From: Candidatus Omnitrophota bacterium
GTDB taxonomy: Bacteria; Omnitrophota; Gorgyraeia; Aquiviventales; Aquiviventaceae
NCBI GenBank assembly: GCA_016193195.1
Contig: JACPSQ010000106.1
Span: forward strand, 1-29,738
Length of the DNA: 29,738 bases
Direction of reading: 5' to 3'
How positions within the stretch are numbered: position 1 is the first letter of the stretch; each line of letters opens with the position of its first letter. The notes under the pieces were generated by a model, which did not search any database, had not been told where the DNA came from, and was given only the letters and a program-made list of their open reading frames with translations. Of this stretch, positions 6,958 through 13,589 are shown one piece after another. Made by a program: the position numbers and the translations under genes.

Positions 6958-9092
6958 TATAGCGCTCGTTTCCTGGAGAGGTTGATCCGCCCCTGCTCGT
7001 CGATCTCTATGACCTTCACCCGAAACTCATCCCCAATCTTGACGACATCCTCAACCTTGTTCACATATTTGTCCGACAGCTCAGACACGTGGACGAGCCC
7101 TTCCTTGCCGGGAAGGATCTCGCAGAACGCCCCGAAGTTCATGATCCGTTTGACCTTGGCGGCGTAGACCTTGCCAACCTCCACGTCCTCCGTGAGCGTC
7201 CGGATGATCTCGATCGCCCTCTGGGATTTCTCCGCGTCGTTGGATGCGACGGAGACGCTCCCGTCATCCTCGACATCAATGGTGGCCCCGGTTTCCTCGA
7301 TGATCTTGCGGATCGTGCGGCCGCCCGGACCGATCACATCCCGAATCCGCTCAGGGTTGATCTTCAGCGTGGTGATGCGGGGGGCGTAGATCGAAAGCTG
7401 CGGCCGCGGCCGATCGATCGCCTTCGCCATCGCATCCAGCACGGCCATGCGCGCGGGATGCGCCTGGGCGAGGATCGTTGAGATGAGCTCCACGTCAAGC
7501 CCTTCCGGCAGCTTGACATCCACCTGCAGGGCGGTTGTCCCGAGCCGCGTGCCGGCCACCTTAAAGTCCATGTCCCCCACGTGGTCTTCAAGGCCTGAGA
7601 TGTCGGTCAGGATCGCCACGCGGCTTGCCTCCTTCACCAGTCCCATCGCGACCCCGCTGACGGAGGCCCTGATGGGAACGCCGGCGTCCATCAGCGAGAG
7701 CGCGCCGGCGCACACCGTGGCCATGCTCGAGGAGCCGTTCGATTCGAGGATATCGGACACGACACGGATGGTGTACGGAAACTCGTCCTTGGGAGGAATG
7801 ACCGGCTCGAGCGCGCGTTCGGCGAGCGCCCCGTGCCCGATCTCCCGCCGGCCGGGTCCGCGCAGCGGCCGAACCTCGCCGACGCTAAACGGCGGGAAGT
7901 TGTAGTGGAGCATGAACCGCTTGTACGACTCCCCCTCGAGCGCCTCGATGAGCTGCTCGTCATCGCTCGTCCCCAGCGTCGTCACCGACAGGCTCTGCGT
8001 CTCGCCACGGGTGAAGAGCCCGGACCCGTGCGTTCGAGGAAGGACCCCGACCTCGCAGGTGATCGTCCGCAGCTCGGTGTACGCGCGGCCGTCGATGCGC
8101 GTCGTGCGCTCAAGGATGGTCCGGCGGGCCTCCTCCCGATCCACGACCTCGAACGCTGAGGCCACATCCCCGGGAGTCGCTGAATCCTCCGCAGCGAGCT
8201 GCTCCGTCAGTGCCTTCAGCAGCGCGGCGATCGCCTCGTGCCGCTCGGCTTTCTTCTTCGGCTCGTTGAGGTGTCTGAGTTCCGGCACGGCGAGCTTCCG
8301 CACCAGCCCGATCAGCTCATCGGAGGGCCTGTGAATCTGCAAGCCGGCATTTTTCGGCTTCCCGGCTTTGCTGGTCAGCTCCTCCTGCATCGCAATGGCC
8401 GTCTTCAGCTGTTGGCTCCCGAACGCGATCGCCTCCACCAACTGCTGTTCGGGAACCTCTTTGAGCCCGGCCTCAACCATCGTGATGCCATGTCTCGTCC
8501 CCGCAACCACCAAATCGATGGAGCTCTGGCTGAGCTGACGGTAGGTGGGGTTGACGACAAACTGATGGTTGACGAGCCCAACACGAACCGCGCCCAAGGC
8601 GTCCGGAAAGGGGATGGAAGAGATCCGCAAGGCGCAGGACGCCCCCGCCACAGCGAGCACGTCGGGGTCGTATTCGCCGTCGGAGGAGAGGACCGCAGCC
8701 ATGACCTGCAGATCGTGAAGGAACCCCTTCGGGAGGAGCGGCCGGATCGGCCGGTCCATCAGGCGGGCCGTCAGGATTTCCTTTTCGGTGGGACGGCCTT
8801 CGCGCTTGAAAAATCCCCCGGGGATCTTTCCCGCCGCGTACGTTTTCTCACGGTAGTCGCAGGTGAGCGGGACGATGCCGACCTTCTCTAACGGGGCGCT
8901 GCTGCAGACCGCCGTCACGAGCACGACCGTCCCGCCTTGCTGGACGACGACGGCGCCATCGGCCTGTCGCGCTAACGCCCCGGTCTCCAGTGACAGGCTC
9001 GATTGACCAAGCGAGGTTGAAACGCGGGCGGTCATAAGACGTGACTCGCCATCGACGGTGGGCGGGCAAGTGGAGGGAGTCGAGGCATTCAC
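6957..9092 (-). CDS. pnp: Polyribonucleotide nucleotidyltransferase (PNPase)
   Basis: 711 residues, normal for PNPase. There are two RNase PH-like domains; the first opens with LSLETGALARQADGAVVV. A KH domain carries the GPGG loop (RDVIGPGGRTIRKIIEE), and a C-terminal S1 domain contains NFGAFCEILPGKEGLVHVSE. It is a 3'-5' phosphorolytic exoribonuclease of the degradosome. I use the GTG at 9090-9092 because it makes a 4-base GTGA overlap with the rpsO stop. The ATG at 9033-9035 (MTARVSTSLGQ) matches family length better and is a serious alternative. rpsO-pnp is a classic operon, in which PNPase autoregulates in enterobacteria; no such element is evident here. Confidence 0.96.
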   Translation of the reverse strand: MNASTPSTCPPTVDGESRLMTARVSTSLGQSSLSLETGALARQADGAVVVQQGGTVVLVTAVCSSAPLEKVGIVPLTCDYREKTYAAGKIPGGFFKREGRPTEKEILTARLMDRPIRPLLPKGFLHDLQVMAAVLSSDGEYDPDVLAVAGASCALRISSIPFPDALGAVRVGLVNHQFVVNPTYRQLSQSSIDLVVAGTRHGITMVEAGLKEVPEQQLVEAIAFGSQQLKTAIAMQEELTSKAGKPKNAGLQIHRPSDELIGLVRKLAVPELRHLNEPKKKAERHEAIAALLKALTEQLAAEDSATPGDVASAFEVVDREEARRTILERTTRIDGRAYTELRTITCEVGVLPRTHGSGLFTRGETQSLSVTTLGTSDDEQLIEALEGESYKRFMLHYNFPPFSVGEVRPLRGPGRREIGHGALAERALEPVIPPKDEFPYTIRVVSDILESNGSSSMATVCAGALSLMDAGVPIRASVSGVAMGLVKEASRVAILTDISGLEDHVGDMDFKVAGTRLGTTALQVDVKLPEGLDVELISTILAQAHPARMAVLDAMAKAIDRPRPQLSIYAPRITTLKINPERIRDVIGPGGRTIRKIIEETGATIDVEDDGSVSVASNDAEKSQRAIEIIRTLTEDVEVGKVYAAKVKRIMNFGAFCEILPGKEGLVHVSELSDKYVNKVEDVVKIGDEFRVKVIEIDEQGRINLSRKRAL

Positions 9093-9355
9093 TTACGGAG
9101 CTTCAGGGCCTCGAGGAGATTGCGGTAGGCGCCTTCGTCATGGCGTTTGAGGTACTCGAGGAGTCTGCGCCTGCGACCCACCATCCTCAAGAGCCCTTGG
9201 CGGGAGTTGAAGTCCTTCTTATGGGCCGCGAAGTGACCGGAAAGCTGATTAATACGCTCCGTCAGGAGCGCCACCTGCACCTGGGGAGAGCCGGTGTCGG
9301 CTTCGTGGGTGCGGAATTTCTGAATCGTCGGATTCATCGTGTTCGTCGGGCTCAT
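9089..9355 (-). CDS. rpsO: 30S ribosomal protein S15
   Basis: 88 residues from the ATG at 9353-9355, matching the family's ~89. Core motifs are present: HEADTGSPQVQVALLTERI, then HFAAHKKDFNSRQGLLRMV and RRRLLEYLKRHD. S15 binds the 16S rRNA three-way junction early in 30S assembly. An upstream in-frame TTG at 9365-9367 would add four residues. There is no convincing Shine-Dalgarno motif, and the likely transcription start lies only about 11 nt upstream, so initiation may be nearly leaderless. Its promoter sits between rnpB and the gene. Confidence 0.96.
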   Translation of the reverse strand: MSPTNTMNPTIQKFRTHEADTGSPQVQVALLTERINQLSGHFAAHKKDFNSRQGLLRMVGRRRRLLEYLKRHDEGAYRNLLEALKLRK

Positions 9356-9372
9356 CGGACTCAACACGCCCC

Positions 9373-9401
9373 ATCATACGCGCTCAGGAGCGTCTCGTCA
9401 A
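9373..9401 (-). promoter_or_regulatory. Sigma-70 promoter of rpsO-pnp
   Basis: On the minus strand, -35 TTGACG (9396-9401), a 17-bp spacer and -10 TATGAT (9373-9378). The predicted start near 9366 gives a leader of about 11 nt. Two 13-bp direct copies of ATAATGGAAACCG (plus strand, 9401-9413 and 9416-9428) sit immediately upstream, the first touching the -35 box, and could be a regulator site. Confidence 0.75.
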
Positions 9402-9481
9402 TAATGGAAACCGACATAATGGAAACCGTCCGCCAAGGGGCAGCCTGTAAGCCGAGTTCTGTTCCCCTCGCTCCGCTCGGG

Positions 9482-9553
9482 AGTAGTCAGTAGACAGCAG
9501 GCAGTAGTCAGTTCGCCAAACCCCGGCTCACTGGCTACTGCTGACTGACTACT
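9482..9553. repeat. Heptamer array hairpin in rnpB (P19 position)
   Basis: Units AGTAGTC, AGTAGAC, AGCAGGC, AGTAGTC (9482-9509) are followed, after a ~20-nt loop, by inverted units ACTGGCT, ACTGCTG, ACTGACT (9530-9550). A small hairpin CCGTCGC-AAA-GCGACGG (9554-9570) adjoins it. It lies between the rnpB blocks TAGATGGATGAC and ACAGAACTCGG. Confidence 0.85.
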
Positions 9554-9627
9554 CCGTCGCAAAGCGACGGCCGATGGTCATCCATCTAGTTCCCGCCTTG
9601 CGGCGGGACTCCTGCGGCCTAACCTCC

Positions 9628-9691
9628 CCCCACCACCTGTCTTTCGGCCCGGAGGGCCGAATGGCGCCTCCGGCGCAGACAGGTGGTGGGG
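9628..9691. repeat. Y-shaped palindrome 1 (in rnpB)
   Basis: Basal stem CCCCACCACCTGTC (9628-9641) pairs perfectly with GACAGGTGGTGGGG (9678-9691). Inside are two GC hairpins, TTCGGCCC-GGA-GGGCCGAA and GCGCC-TCC-GGCGC. The element sits in the P15-P17 part of the RNase P RNA. Confidence 0.9.
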
Positions 9692-9773
9692 CGGGCAACC
9701 CCATGGGGGGATGTTTGGCCTTGCTCCACGTAGAGATTGCCGCGTTTCACCTCAGCCCTCGCTTCGCTCGGGA

Positions 9774-9846
9774 GTCATCAGTAGCCAGTAGACAGTAGTC
9801 AGTGAATACGTCTCCTGCTCACTGACTACTGCTGACTGACTACTCC
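9774..9846. repeat. Heptamer array hairpin in rnpB (P12 position)
   Basis: Units GTCATCA, GTAGCCA, GTAGACA, GTAGTCA (9774-9801) are followed by inverted units TCACTGA, CTACTGC, TGACTGA, CTACTCC (9819-9846). A short CCCTCGC..GGG-type palindrome (9756-9772) and a CCGTCGC/GCGACGG palindrome (9845-9861) flank it. Related to the array at 9482-9553. Confidence 0.85.
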
Positions 9847-9882
9847 GTCGCGAAGCGACGGCCTACTCGTCTCTGTGGCTCT

Positions 9883-9969
9883 CCCCACCACCTGCTTCGG
9901 TTCGCCGAAGGCGAACCGCATCGTCGTAATATGCGTAGCTCGCCTCCGGCGAGCAAGCAGGTGGTGGGG
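9883..9969. repeat. Y-shaped palindrome 2 (in rnpB)
   Basis: CCCCACCACCTGCTT (from 9883) pairs with AAGCAGGTGGTGGGG (9955-9969). The inner hairpins are CGGTTCGCC-GAA-GGCGAACCG and GCTCGCC-TCC-GGCGAGC. A further hairpin TCCCCGCC-GCT-GGCGGGGA (9970-9988) abuts it. It occupies the P8/P9 region of rnpB. Confidence 0.9.
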
Positions 9970-10072
9970 TCCCCGCCGCTGGCGGGGAAATCCGCTCCGT
10001 CGGTGTCAGACGACACCTCTGGAGGGAGGGGCGTTACCCCTCTACGCTGCCCTGCGGAGCTCGGACTTTCCT

Positions 10073-10168
10073 CCCCCCCACCTGTCCTCGGCTCCGCCAA
10101 TGGCGGAGCCGTTGAGGGTCAGGTCCCTGCGCTGGCCCCGCCGACGGCGGGGCAGGCAGGTGGGGGGG
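10073..10168. repeat. Y-shaped palindrome 3 (in rnpB P3)
   Basis: CCCCCCCACCTG (10073-10084) pairs with CAGGTGGGGGGG (10157-10168). The inner hairpins are CGGCTCCGCC-AAT-GGCGGAGCCG and CCCCGCC-GAC-GGCGGGG. It lies directly next to the conserved GGAGGAAAGTCC block, replacing or extending P3. Confidence 0.9.
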
Positions 10169-10214
10169 CGACCATCCAGCTACCCTCTGGCGAACGGTTC
10201 TCAAAGAGCGCTAC

Positions 10215-10220
10215 ACTATA
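10215..10220 (-). promoter_or_regulatory. Likely -10 box of the rnpB promoter
   Basis: TATAGT on the minus strand lies about 23 bp upstream of the inferred rnpB 5' end and overlaps the region just after the rnhA stop codon. I see no good -35 hexamer at 16-18 bp. GTAGCGCT, a half-match to the palindromes at the cvpA promoter, follows the -10 box. Confidence 0.45.
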
Positions 10221-10229
10221 TTACCGTAA

Positions 10230-10679
10230 TCATGGTCGCATGGTCACGGCTTGGCCAGCCAGCCGGTCAGCCAGCCGATTTTGCGACCGTGGGATATGCA
10301 AAATGGAAAAAGCCCGAAACCCCTGCGCGAGATGCAGCGCGAGATCATGGAAGAGACGCAGGTGGGCATGCCGGACCTTGTATGCCCCATTGATCTGACG
10401 AGCGAGCAATTCGCTGTCGGTCTTCACCGTGAGCGCGGTATAGCCCTGCTGGAGCGCCTCCTGCAAGGCGTAGATGAGCGCAAGGTACTCAGCGACGTTG
10501 TTCGTCGTCTCGCCAACGTACTTGGAGAACTGCCGAAGGGGTTGGGGTTTCCCGTCGGCCCCTGATGCGCCGCACCCAACAGAACAATCCATGAAGACGA
10601 TCCCGACGCCGGCAGGCCCCGGGTTGCCGTGGCTTGCCCCGTCGATGTACACCTCACAGCTTCGAGTGGGCCTCATCAA
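10230..10679 (-). CDS. rnhA: Ribonuclease HI family protein
   Basis: 149 residues. The RNase H fold motifs are visible: IDGASHGNPGPAG (first catalytic Asp at residue 13), NNVAEYLALI (catalytic Glu), VKTDSELL (catalytic Asp) and a C-terminal RSQNRLADRLA (metal-site Asp). The family cleaves the RNA strand of RNA-DNA hybrids in the cytoplasm. The gene overlaps the end of the zinc-ribbon gene by 26 bp in another frame, so the pair is probably translated from one mRNA. Two adjacent ATGs are possible starts. The ARI/RnhA subgroup with this short basic-loop-free form is common; exact substrate range is not readable here. Confidence 0.9.
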   Translation of the reverse strand: MMRPTRSCEVYIDGASHGNPGPAGVGIVFMDCSVGCGASGADGKPQPLRQFSKYVGETTNNVAEYLALIYALQEALQQGYTALTVKTDSELLARQINGAYKVRHAHLRLFHDLALHLAQGFRAFSILHIPRSQNRLADRLAGQAVTMRP

Positions 10680-11373
10680 AATAGAGAATGCGGCTGCAGG
10701 TTTCGCAGGTCACGAGCCTCGCCTTCAAGTAGACTTCATTGATGACCTGTGGGGGCAGCCGTCGGTCGCACCCACCACAGGCGTCGTTGACGACGGGGAC
10801 CAACGCAAGGCCTTCGCGGATCGCAAGGATCCGCTCGTAGGTCTCCAGCGTCTGCCGCTGGACGTCGGGCAGCAACGTCTTCCGATCTCGCTCAAGTTGG
10901 GCCACGTGCTCTGCGACGGCCGTCAGCTCCTGCTCGATCCTCTGGCGCTCTTTCTGCAATCGTGCCTGCGCCTGAGCCAGCCGATCCTGCTCCACCTGCC
11001 GGTTCTTCACCGCCTCGTCGACGGCATCCAGCGTCCTCAAGATCTCCTCTTCGAGGAGCGAGTTGTCCGTCTTGAGCGACTCGATCTCCCGCTGCATCGC
11101 GGCGTATTCCCTGTTCGTCTTTAACTGAAAGAGCTGGCCCTGCAGCTTCTTGACGTTCCCCTCTTTGGTCTGCAGATCCATCTCTTTTTCCTTCTGCGAA
11201 AGCTGGAGGGCCCTCAGCCGCTCCCCGGCGGCCTTCACGCGCTCCTCCTGCGCCGCCACCCCAGCGTTGATGTGCTCCAGCTCGAGCGGTTTCTCCTCCT
11301 GTTGCCTCCGGAGCTGGAAGAGCTGTCCGTCTATGGCCTGGAGTCGCTTCAAGATGTCAAGTTGATCAGCCAT
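10654..11373 (-). CDS. Coiled-coil protein with C-terminal C4 zinc ribbon
   Basis: 239 residues from the ATG at 11371-11373 (MADQLDILKRLQAIDGQLF). Residues ~5-170 are a long helical coiled-coil hairpin rich in Q, E, L and R. The C-terminus has a C4 zinc ribbon, with CGGCDRR then CETCSR. This is the zf-RING_7/DUF164-like family that is often encoded beside rnhA; its biochemical role is not settled, and nucleic-acid or ribosome-related roles are guesses. The start codon lies just after a hairpin, ATTTTGC-CTC-GCAAAAT (11376-11392), whose loop contains a GAGG on the mRNA strand that could be a partly hidden ribosome site. It probably shares a transcript with tRNA-Val. Confidence 0.85.
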   Translation of the reverse strand: MADQLDILKRLQAIDGQLFQLRRQQEEKPLELEHINAGVAAQEERVKAAGERLRALQLSQKEKEMDLQTKEGNVKKLQGQLFQLKTNREYAAMQREIESLKTDNSLLEEEILRTLDAVDEAVKNRQVEQDRLAQAQARLQKERQRIEQELTAVAEHVAQLERDRKTLLPDVQRQTLETYERILAIREGLALVPVVNDACGGCDRRLPPQVINEVYLKARLVTCETCSRILYFDEAHSKL

Positions 11374-11454
11374 ACATTTTGCCTCGCAAAATTTATGCGC
11401 AATCCCGATGGTTAGCCAAACCCTGGGCGGTATCCCGACGGCTGGAAGCAACCC

Positions 11455-11528
11455 TGGGCGCAAGAGGACTCGAACCTCTGACCTCTACCATGTGAGGGTA
11501 GCGCTCTAACCGGCTGAGCTATGCGCCC
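11455..11528 (-). tRNA. tRNA-Val (anticodon CAC)
   Basis: Clean cloverleaf on the minus strand: acceptor GGGCGCA/TGCGCCC, D arm GCTC..GAGC, anticodon stem CTACC/GGTAG with loop CTCACAT (anticodon CAC), and T arm AGAGG-TTCGAGT-CCTCT. The discriminator is A. CCA is not encoded. Confidence 0.97.
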
Positions 11529-11566
11529 ATGCCTGCCGCCATCGGGATGACTCCCTCCCGCTGAAT

Positions 11567-11650
11567 AATGCCTGACTGCTCCGTCGAAAAGCTCTCTCGC
11601 CGGCTTCGCGGGTGACGCGGAGCCGGGTGTTCGACAGAGCAATGCCTGAC
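11567..11650. mobile_element. MITE-like 64-bp element with flanking 10-bp direct repeats
   Basis: Exact direct repeats AATGCCTGAC (11567-11576 and 11641-11650) flank 64 bp. Its ends are inverted: GCTCCGTCGAA (11578-11588) and TTCGACAGAGC (11630-11640), one mismatch. The interior holds a GCCGGC...GCCGG-type hairpin. It lies between the tRNA-Val promoter and the tRNA. The TIR resembles the CTCCGTCG ends of the rnpB heptamer hairpins. No protein is encoded. Confidence 0.6.
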
Positions 11651-11655
11651 CGTCC

Positions 11656-11661
11656 ATTATA
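11656..11661 (-). promoter_or_regulatory. -10 box upstream of tRNA-Val
   Basis: Perfect TATAAT on the minus strand. The -35 position holds only a weak match (TCGAAA). The resulting transcript would carry a ~120-nt leader containing the MITE-like hairpin before the tRNA. Confidence 0.5.
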
Positions 11662-11796
11662 CCTTTAATTGAGATCGGTTTCGAACGTTTTTGGCGGGGG
11701 TTTTTGGCGGGAGGGGACTCTCGGGGGGTAGCTCAGTCAGGCTGGTGCGGGGTGGTCAGCGAATCTCGATTCCCTTCCCCTCAGAGCGAAAGACGA

Positions 11797-11868
11797 TGGG
11801 CCGGGGACGGATCGAACGTCCGGCCAACTCGTTATGAGCGAGCTGCTCTGCCACTGAGCTACCGGCCC
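11797..11868 (-). tRNA. tRNA-Met (anticodon CAT)
   Basis: Cloverleaf on the minus strand: acceptor GGGCCGG/CCGGCCC, D arm GCTC..GAGC, anticodon stem GCTCG/CGAGT with loop CTCATAA (anticodon CAT), T arm GGACG-TTCGATC-CGTCC, discriminator A. CCA is not encoded. It is not an initiator, because the first acceptor pair is G-C. An elongator Met is most likely; a lysidine-modified Ile2 cannot be excluded. Confidence 0.93.
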
Positions 11869-11912
11869 GTCGCTCGCGATGGAGATCCGAAGGCTCGCTC
11901 CATAGGAGGGGA

Positions 11913-11974
11913 AACCGAAGAAACAAAAAGTGTAAAGCGGAGCCGCTCCCTCCCCAACTCCACTTTACACTTTT
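11913..11974 (-). terminator. Intrinsic terminator after rpoD
   Basis: On the minus strand, AAAAGTGTAAAGTGGAG pairs with CTCCGCTTTACACTTTT (plus strand 11958-11974 and 11926-11942), a ~17-bp stem with one T-G wobble, and is followed by TTGTTTCTT. The upstream arm is the end of a heptamer array, so the terminator appears to be built from the repeat. Confidence 0.7.
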
Positions 11975-11998
11975 GACTTTTGCCTTTTGACTTTTCAC
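11964..11998. repeat. Heptamer array at the rpoD 3' end
   Basis: Units TTTACAC, TTTTGAC, TTTTGCC, TTTTGAC, TTTTCAC in exact 7-bp register, ending 2 bp from the rpoD stop codon. Confidence 0.85.
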
Positions 11999-12000
11999 TT

Positions 12001-13584
12001 TCAAACGGCGTGGCCCTTCTCTTGCGAGAACGTCAGCTCGAGGAAATTGCGCAGTCGCCGACTGCGGGTGGGGTGGCGCAACTTGCGCAGGGCCTTGGCC
12101 TCAATCTGCCGGACGCGCTCGCGCGTCACGTTGAACATCTGGCCGACCTCTTCCAGCGTCCGAGGCGAGCCATCCTGCAGCCCAAACCGCAGCAGCAACA
12201 CCTGCCGCTCCCGCTGGGAGAGCGTGACGAGGACATCCCCGATCTGCTCCTTCAGCATGCTGTAGGCGGTCGCGTTCGCCGGCGAAACGGCGCGTTTGTC
12301 CTCGATGAAATCGCCGAAGTGGGTATCGCCGTCCTCCCCGATGGGGGTTTGGAGCGAGATCGGCTCCTGCGCGATTTTGAAAATGCCCCTGACCTTGTCA
12401 ACGGGGATCCCCGTCGAGCGAGCGATCTCCTCCGGCATCGGCTCGCGCCCCGTCTCCTGGACAATCGCCCGCGAGACACGGATGAGCTTATTGATCGTCT
12501 CGGTCATGTGGACGGGGATTCGGATGGTCCGCGCCTGGTCCGCGATGGAACGCGTGATGGCTTGGCGAATCCACCAGGTCGCATAGGTGGAAAACTTGTA
12601 GCCGCGCTGGTACTCGAACTTCTCGACCGCTTTCATCAGGCCGATGTTCCCCTCCTGGATGAGATCCAGGAATGAGAGACCGCGGTTGGTATACTTCTTC
12701 GCAATACTCACGACGAGTCGGAGGTTGGCCTCCACCAGCGCTTTCTTCGCGTTCGTGTAGTCGAGTGCTTTTTGGTAAATGTCTTTCATGGCTCGACGCA
12801 TCGCGTCGGCCGGACCGCCCAGCAACCGGAGCTGCTCCGTATGAGTCCGGTGGAGCTTCCGCAGACGAGCGGCCACCCGCGAACGCCCTGAGCATCTTAC
12901 CTGCACGATCTGACGCTCCGTCGTCTCCACCGCTCGAAGGTAACCTTCCCCCTGCTCCACCAGCCACTCGATCGCTTGAATCGTCAGATGGTACTTCGCA
13001 ATCACCTTCCTCGCTTTGGCCTTTCCCCGCGCCAGCTTGAGTTTCTTGCGCAGTTCAACGAGTTGCGCCACGAGCTCCTCCCGTCTGAGGTTCGGGTCGT
13101 CCTTCGAGTAGTCCTCTGGGTTGAGCTCGCCCTCAATGAGGAGGTTCGTCAACCGGAGAATCTCCCGTCGAGCGCTCGGCACTCCCAAGACGGCGTCGCG
13201 GTAGGCGAATTCCGCCGCCTCGATTTTTTTGGCCAGCGCCAATTCCTGTTCTCGAGTGAGCAGCGGGATCTGACCCATCTGGCGCAGGTACATCTTCACG
13301 GGGTCATCGAGCTGCCCGACCTCCGCCAGCTCAGCCGCCTCCTCCTCGCGCTGCTCTTTCTCCTCGCGCTCTTCGAGGCGGGAGGCGGGGCTCGGCTTAT
13401 CGACGATCTCGATGTTCTCCTTCCCCAGGAGCGTCAACAGCTCATCGATTTCCTCCGGCGAGGCGACGTCCTCCGGCAGCAGATTGTTCAGCTCATCGTA
13501 GGTGAGCCGCCCCTTGTCTCGCCCGATCGTGATGACTTGGGCAAGCCGCTCACTGATGGGTTTCCGCTTGGTCGCATCCGTCAT
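12001..13584 (-). CDS. rpoD: RNA polymerase primary sigma factor (sigma-70)
   Basis: 527 residues. Region 1.1 is at the N-terminus (DELNNLLPEDVASPEEIDEL). Region 1.2 contains DPVKMYLRQMGQIPLLTREQE. A charged spacer follows. Region 2 has FLDLIQEGNIGLMKAVEKFE and YKFSTYATWWIRQAITR. Region 3 follows, and region 4.2 has TLEEVGQMFNVTRERVRQIE. All promoter-contact segments are intact, which fits the TTGACG/TATAAT-like boxes seen in the window. It starts 5 bp after dnaG, so cvpA-dnaG-rpoD looks like one operon. A terminator made partly of repeats follows the stop codon. Confidence 0.97.
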   Translation of the reverse strand: MTDATKRKPISERLAQVITIGRDKGRLTYDELNNLLPEDVASPEEIDELLTLLGKENIEIVDKPSPASRLEEREEKEQREEEAAELAEVGQLDDPVKMYLRQMGQIPLLTREQELALAKKIEAAEFAYRDAVLGVPSARREILRLTNLLIEGELNPEDYSKDDPNLRREELVAQLVELRKKLKLARGKAKARKVIAKYHLTIQAIEWLVEQGEGYLRAVETTERQIVQVRCSGRSRVAARLRKLHRTHTEQLRLLGGPADAMRRAMKDIYQKALDYTNAKKALVEANLRLVVSIAKKYTNRGLSFLDLIQEGNIGLMKAVEKFEYQRGYKFSTYATWWIRQAITRSIADQARTIRIPVHMTETINKLIRVSRAIVQETGREPMPEEIARSTGIPVDKVRGIFKIAQEPISLQTPIGEDGDTHFGDFIEDKRAVSPANATAYSMLKEQIGDVLVTLSQRERQVLLLRFGLQDGSPRTLEEVGQMFNVTRERVRQIEAKALRKLRHPTRSRRLRNFLELTFSQEKGHAV

Positions 13585-13589
13585 GACGG

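Larger units (their letters stand above)
9431..10192 (-). ncRNA. rnpB: RNase P RNA (type A-like), enlarged by inserted hairpins
   Basis: Conserved blocks occur in order on the minus strand: GGAGGAAAGTCCGAGCTCC (just after 10073), CAGGGCAG and GGGTAACGCCCC, ACAGAGA, GAAACGCGGCAATCTC, GTGGAGCAAGGCCAAA (near 9715-9730), TAGATGGATGACC, and the 3' block ACAGAACTCGGCTTACAGG. The ends pair as P1 (5' CGCCAGAGGG with 3' CCCCTTGGCG), which fixes the gene at about 9431-10192. At ~760 nt it is about twice the usual 350-420 nt. The extra length is five large hairpins in the positions expected for P3, the P8/P9 region, P12, P15-P17 and P19. All conserved core blocks survive, so the RNA is probably active. 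It forms the ribozyme that matures tRNA 5' ends. Confidence 0.93.

Noticed and set aside
6137..6985. 282-codon plus-strand frame opposite the ftsK 5' half
   Set aside because: Arg/Ser/Pro-rich composition typical of an antisense shadow; the opposite strand encodes conserved FtsK membrane segments.
9482..9846. Heptamer arrays as a CRISPR array
   Set aside because: Units are only 7 bp, there are no spacers or cas genes, and the arrays lie inside a recognisable rnpB.
11726..11785. tRNA-like start (GGGGGGTAGCTCAGTCAGG) on the plus strand
   Set aside because: It has an acceptor- and D-arm-like beginning, but no D-stem closing GAGC, no anticodon stem and no proper TTC-loop arm follow. At best a decayed tRNA fragment.
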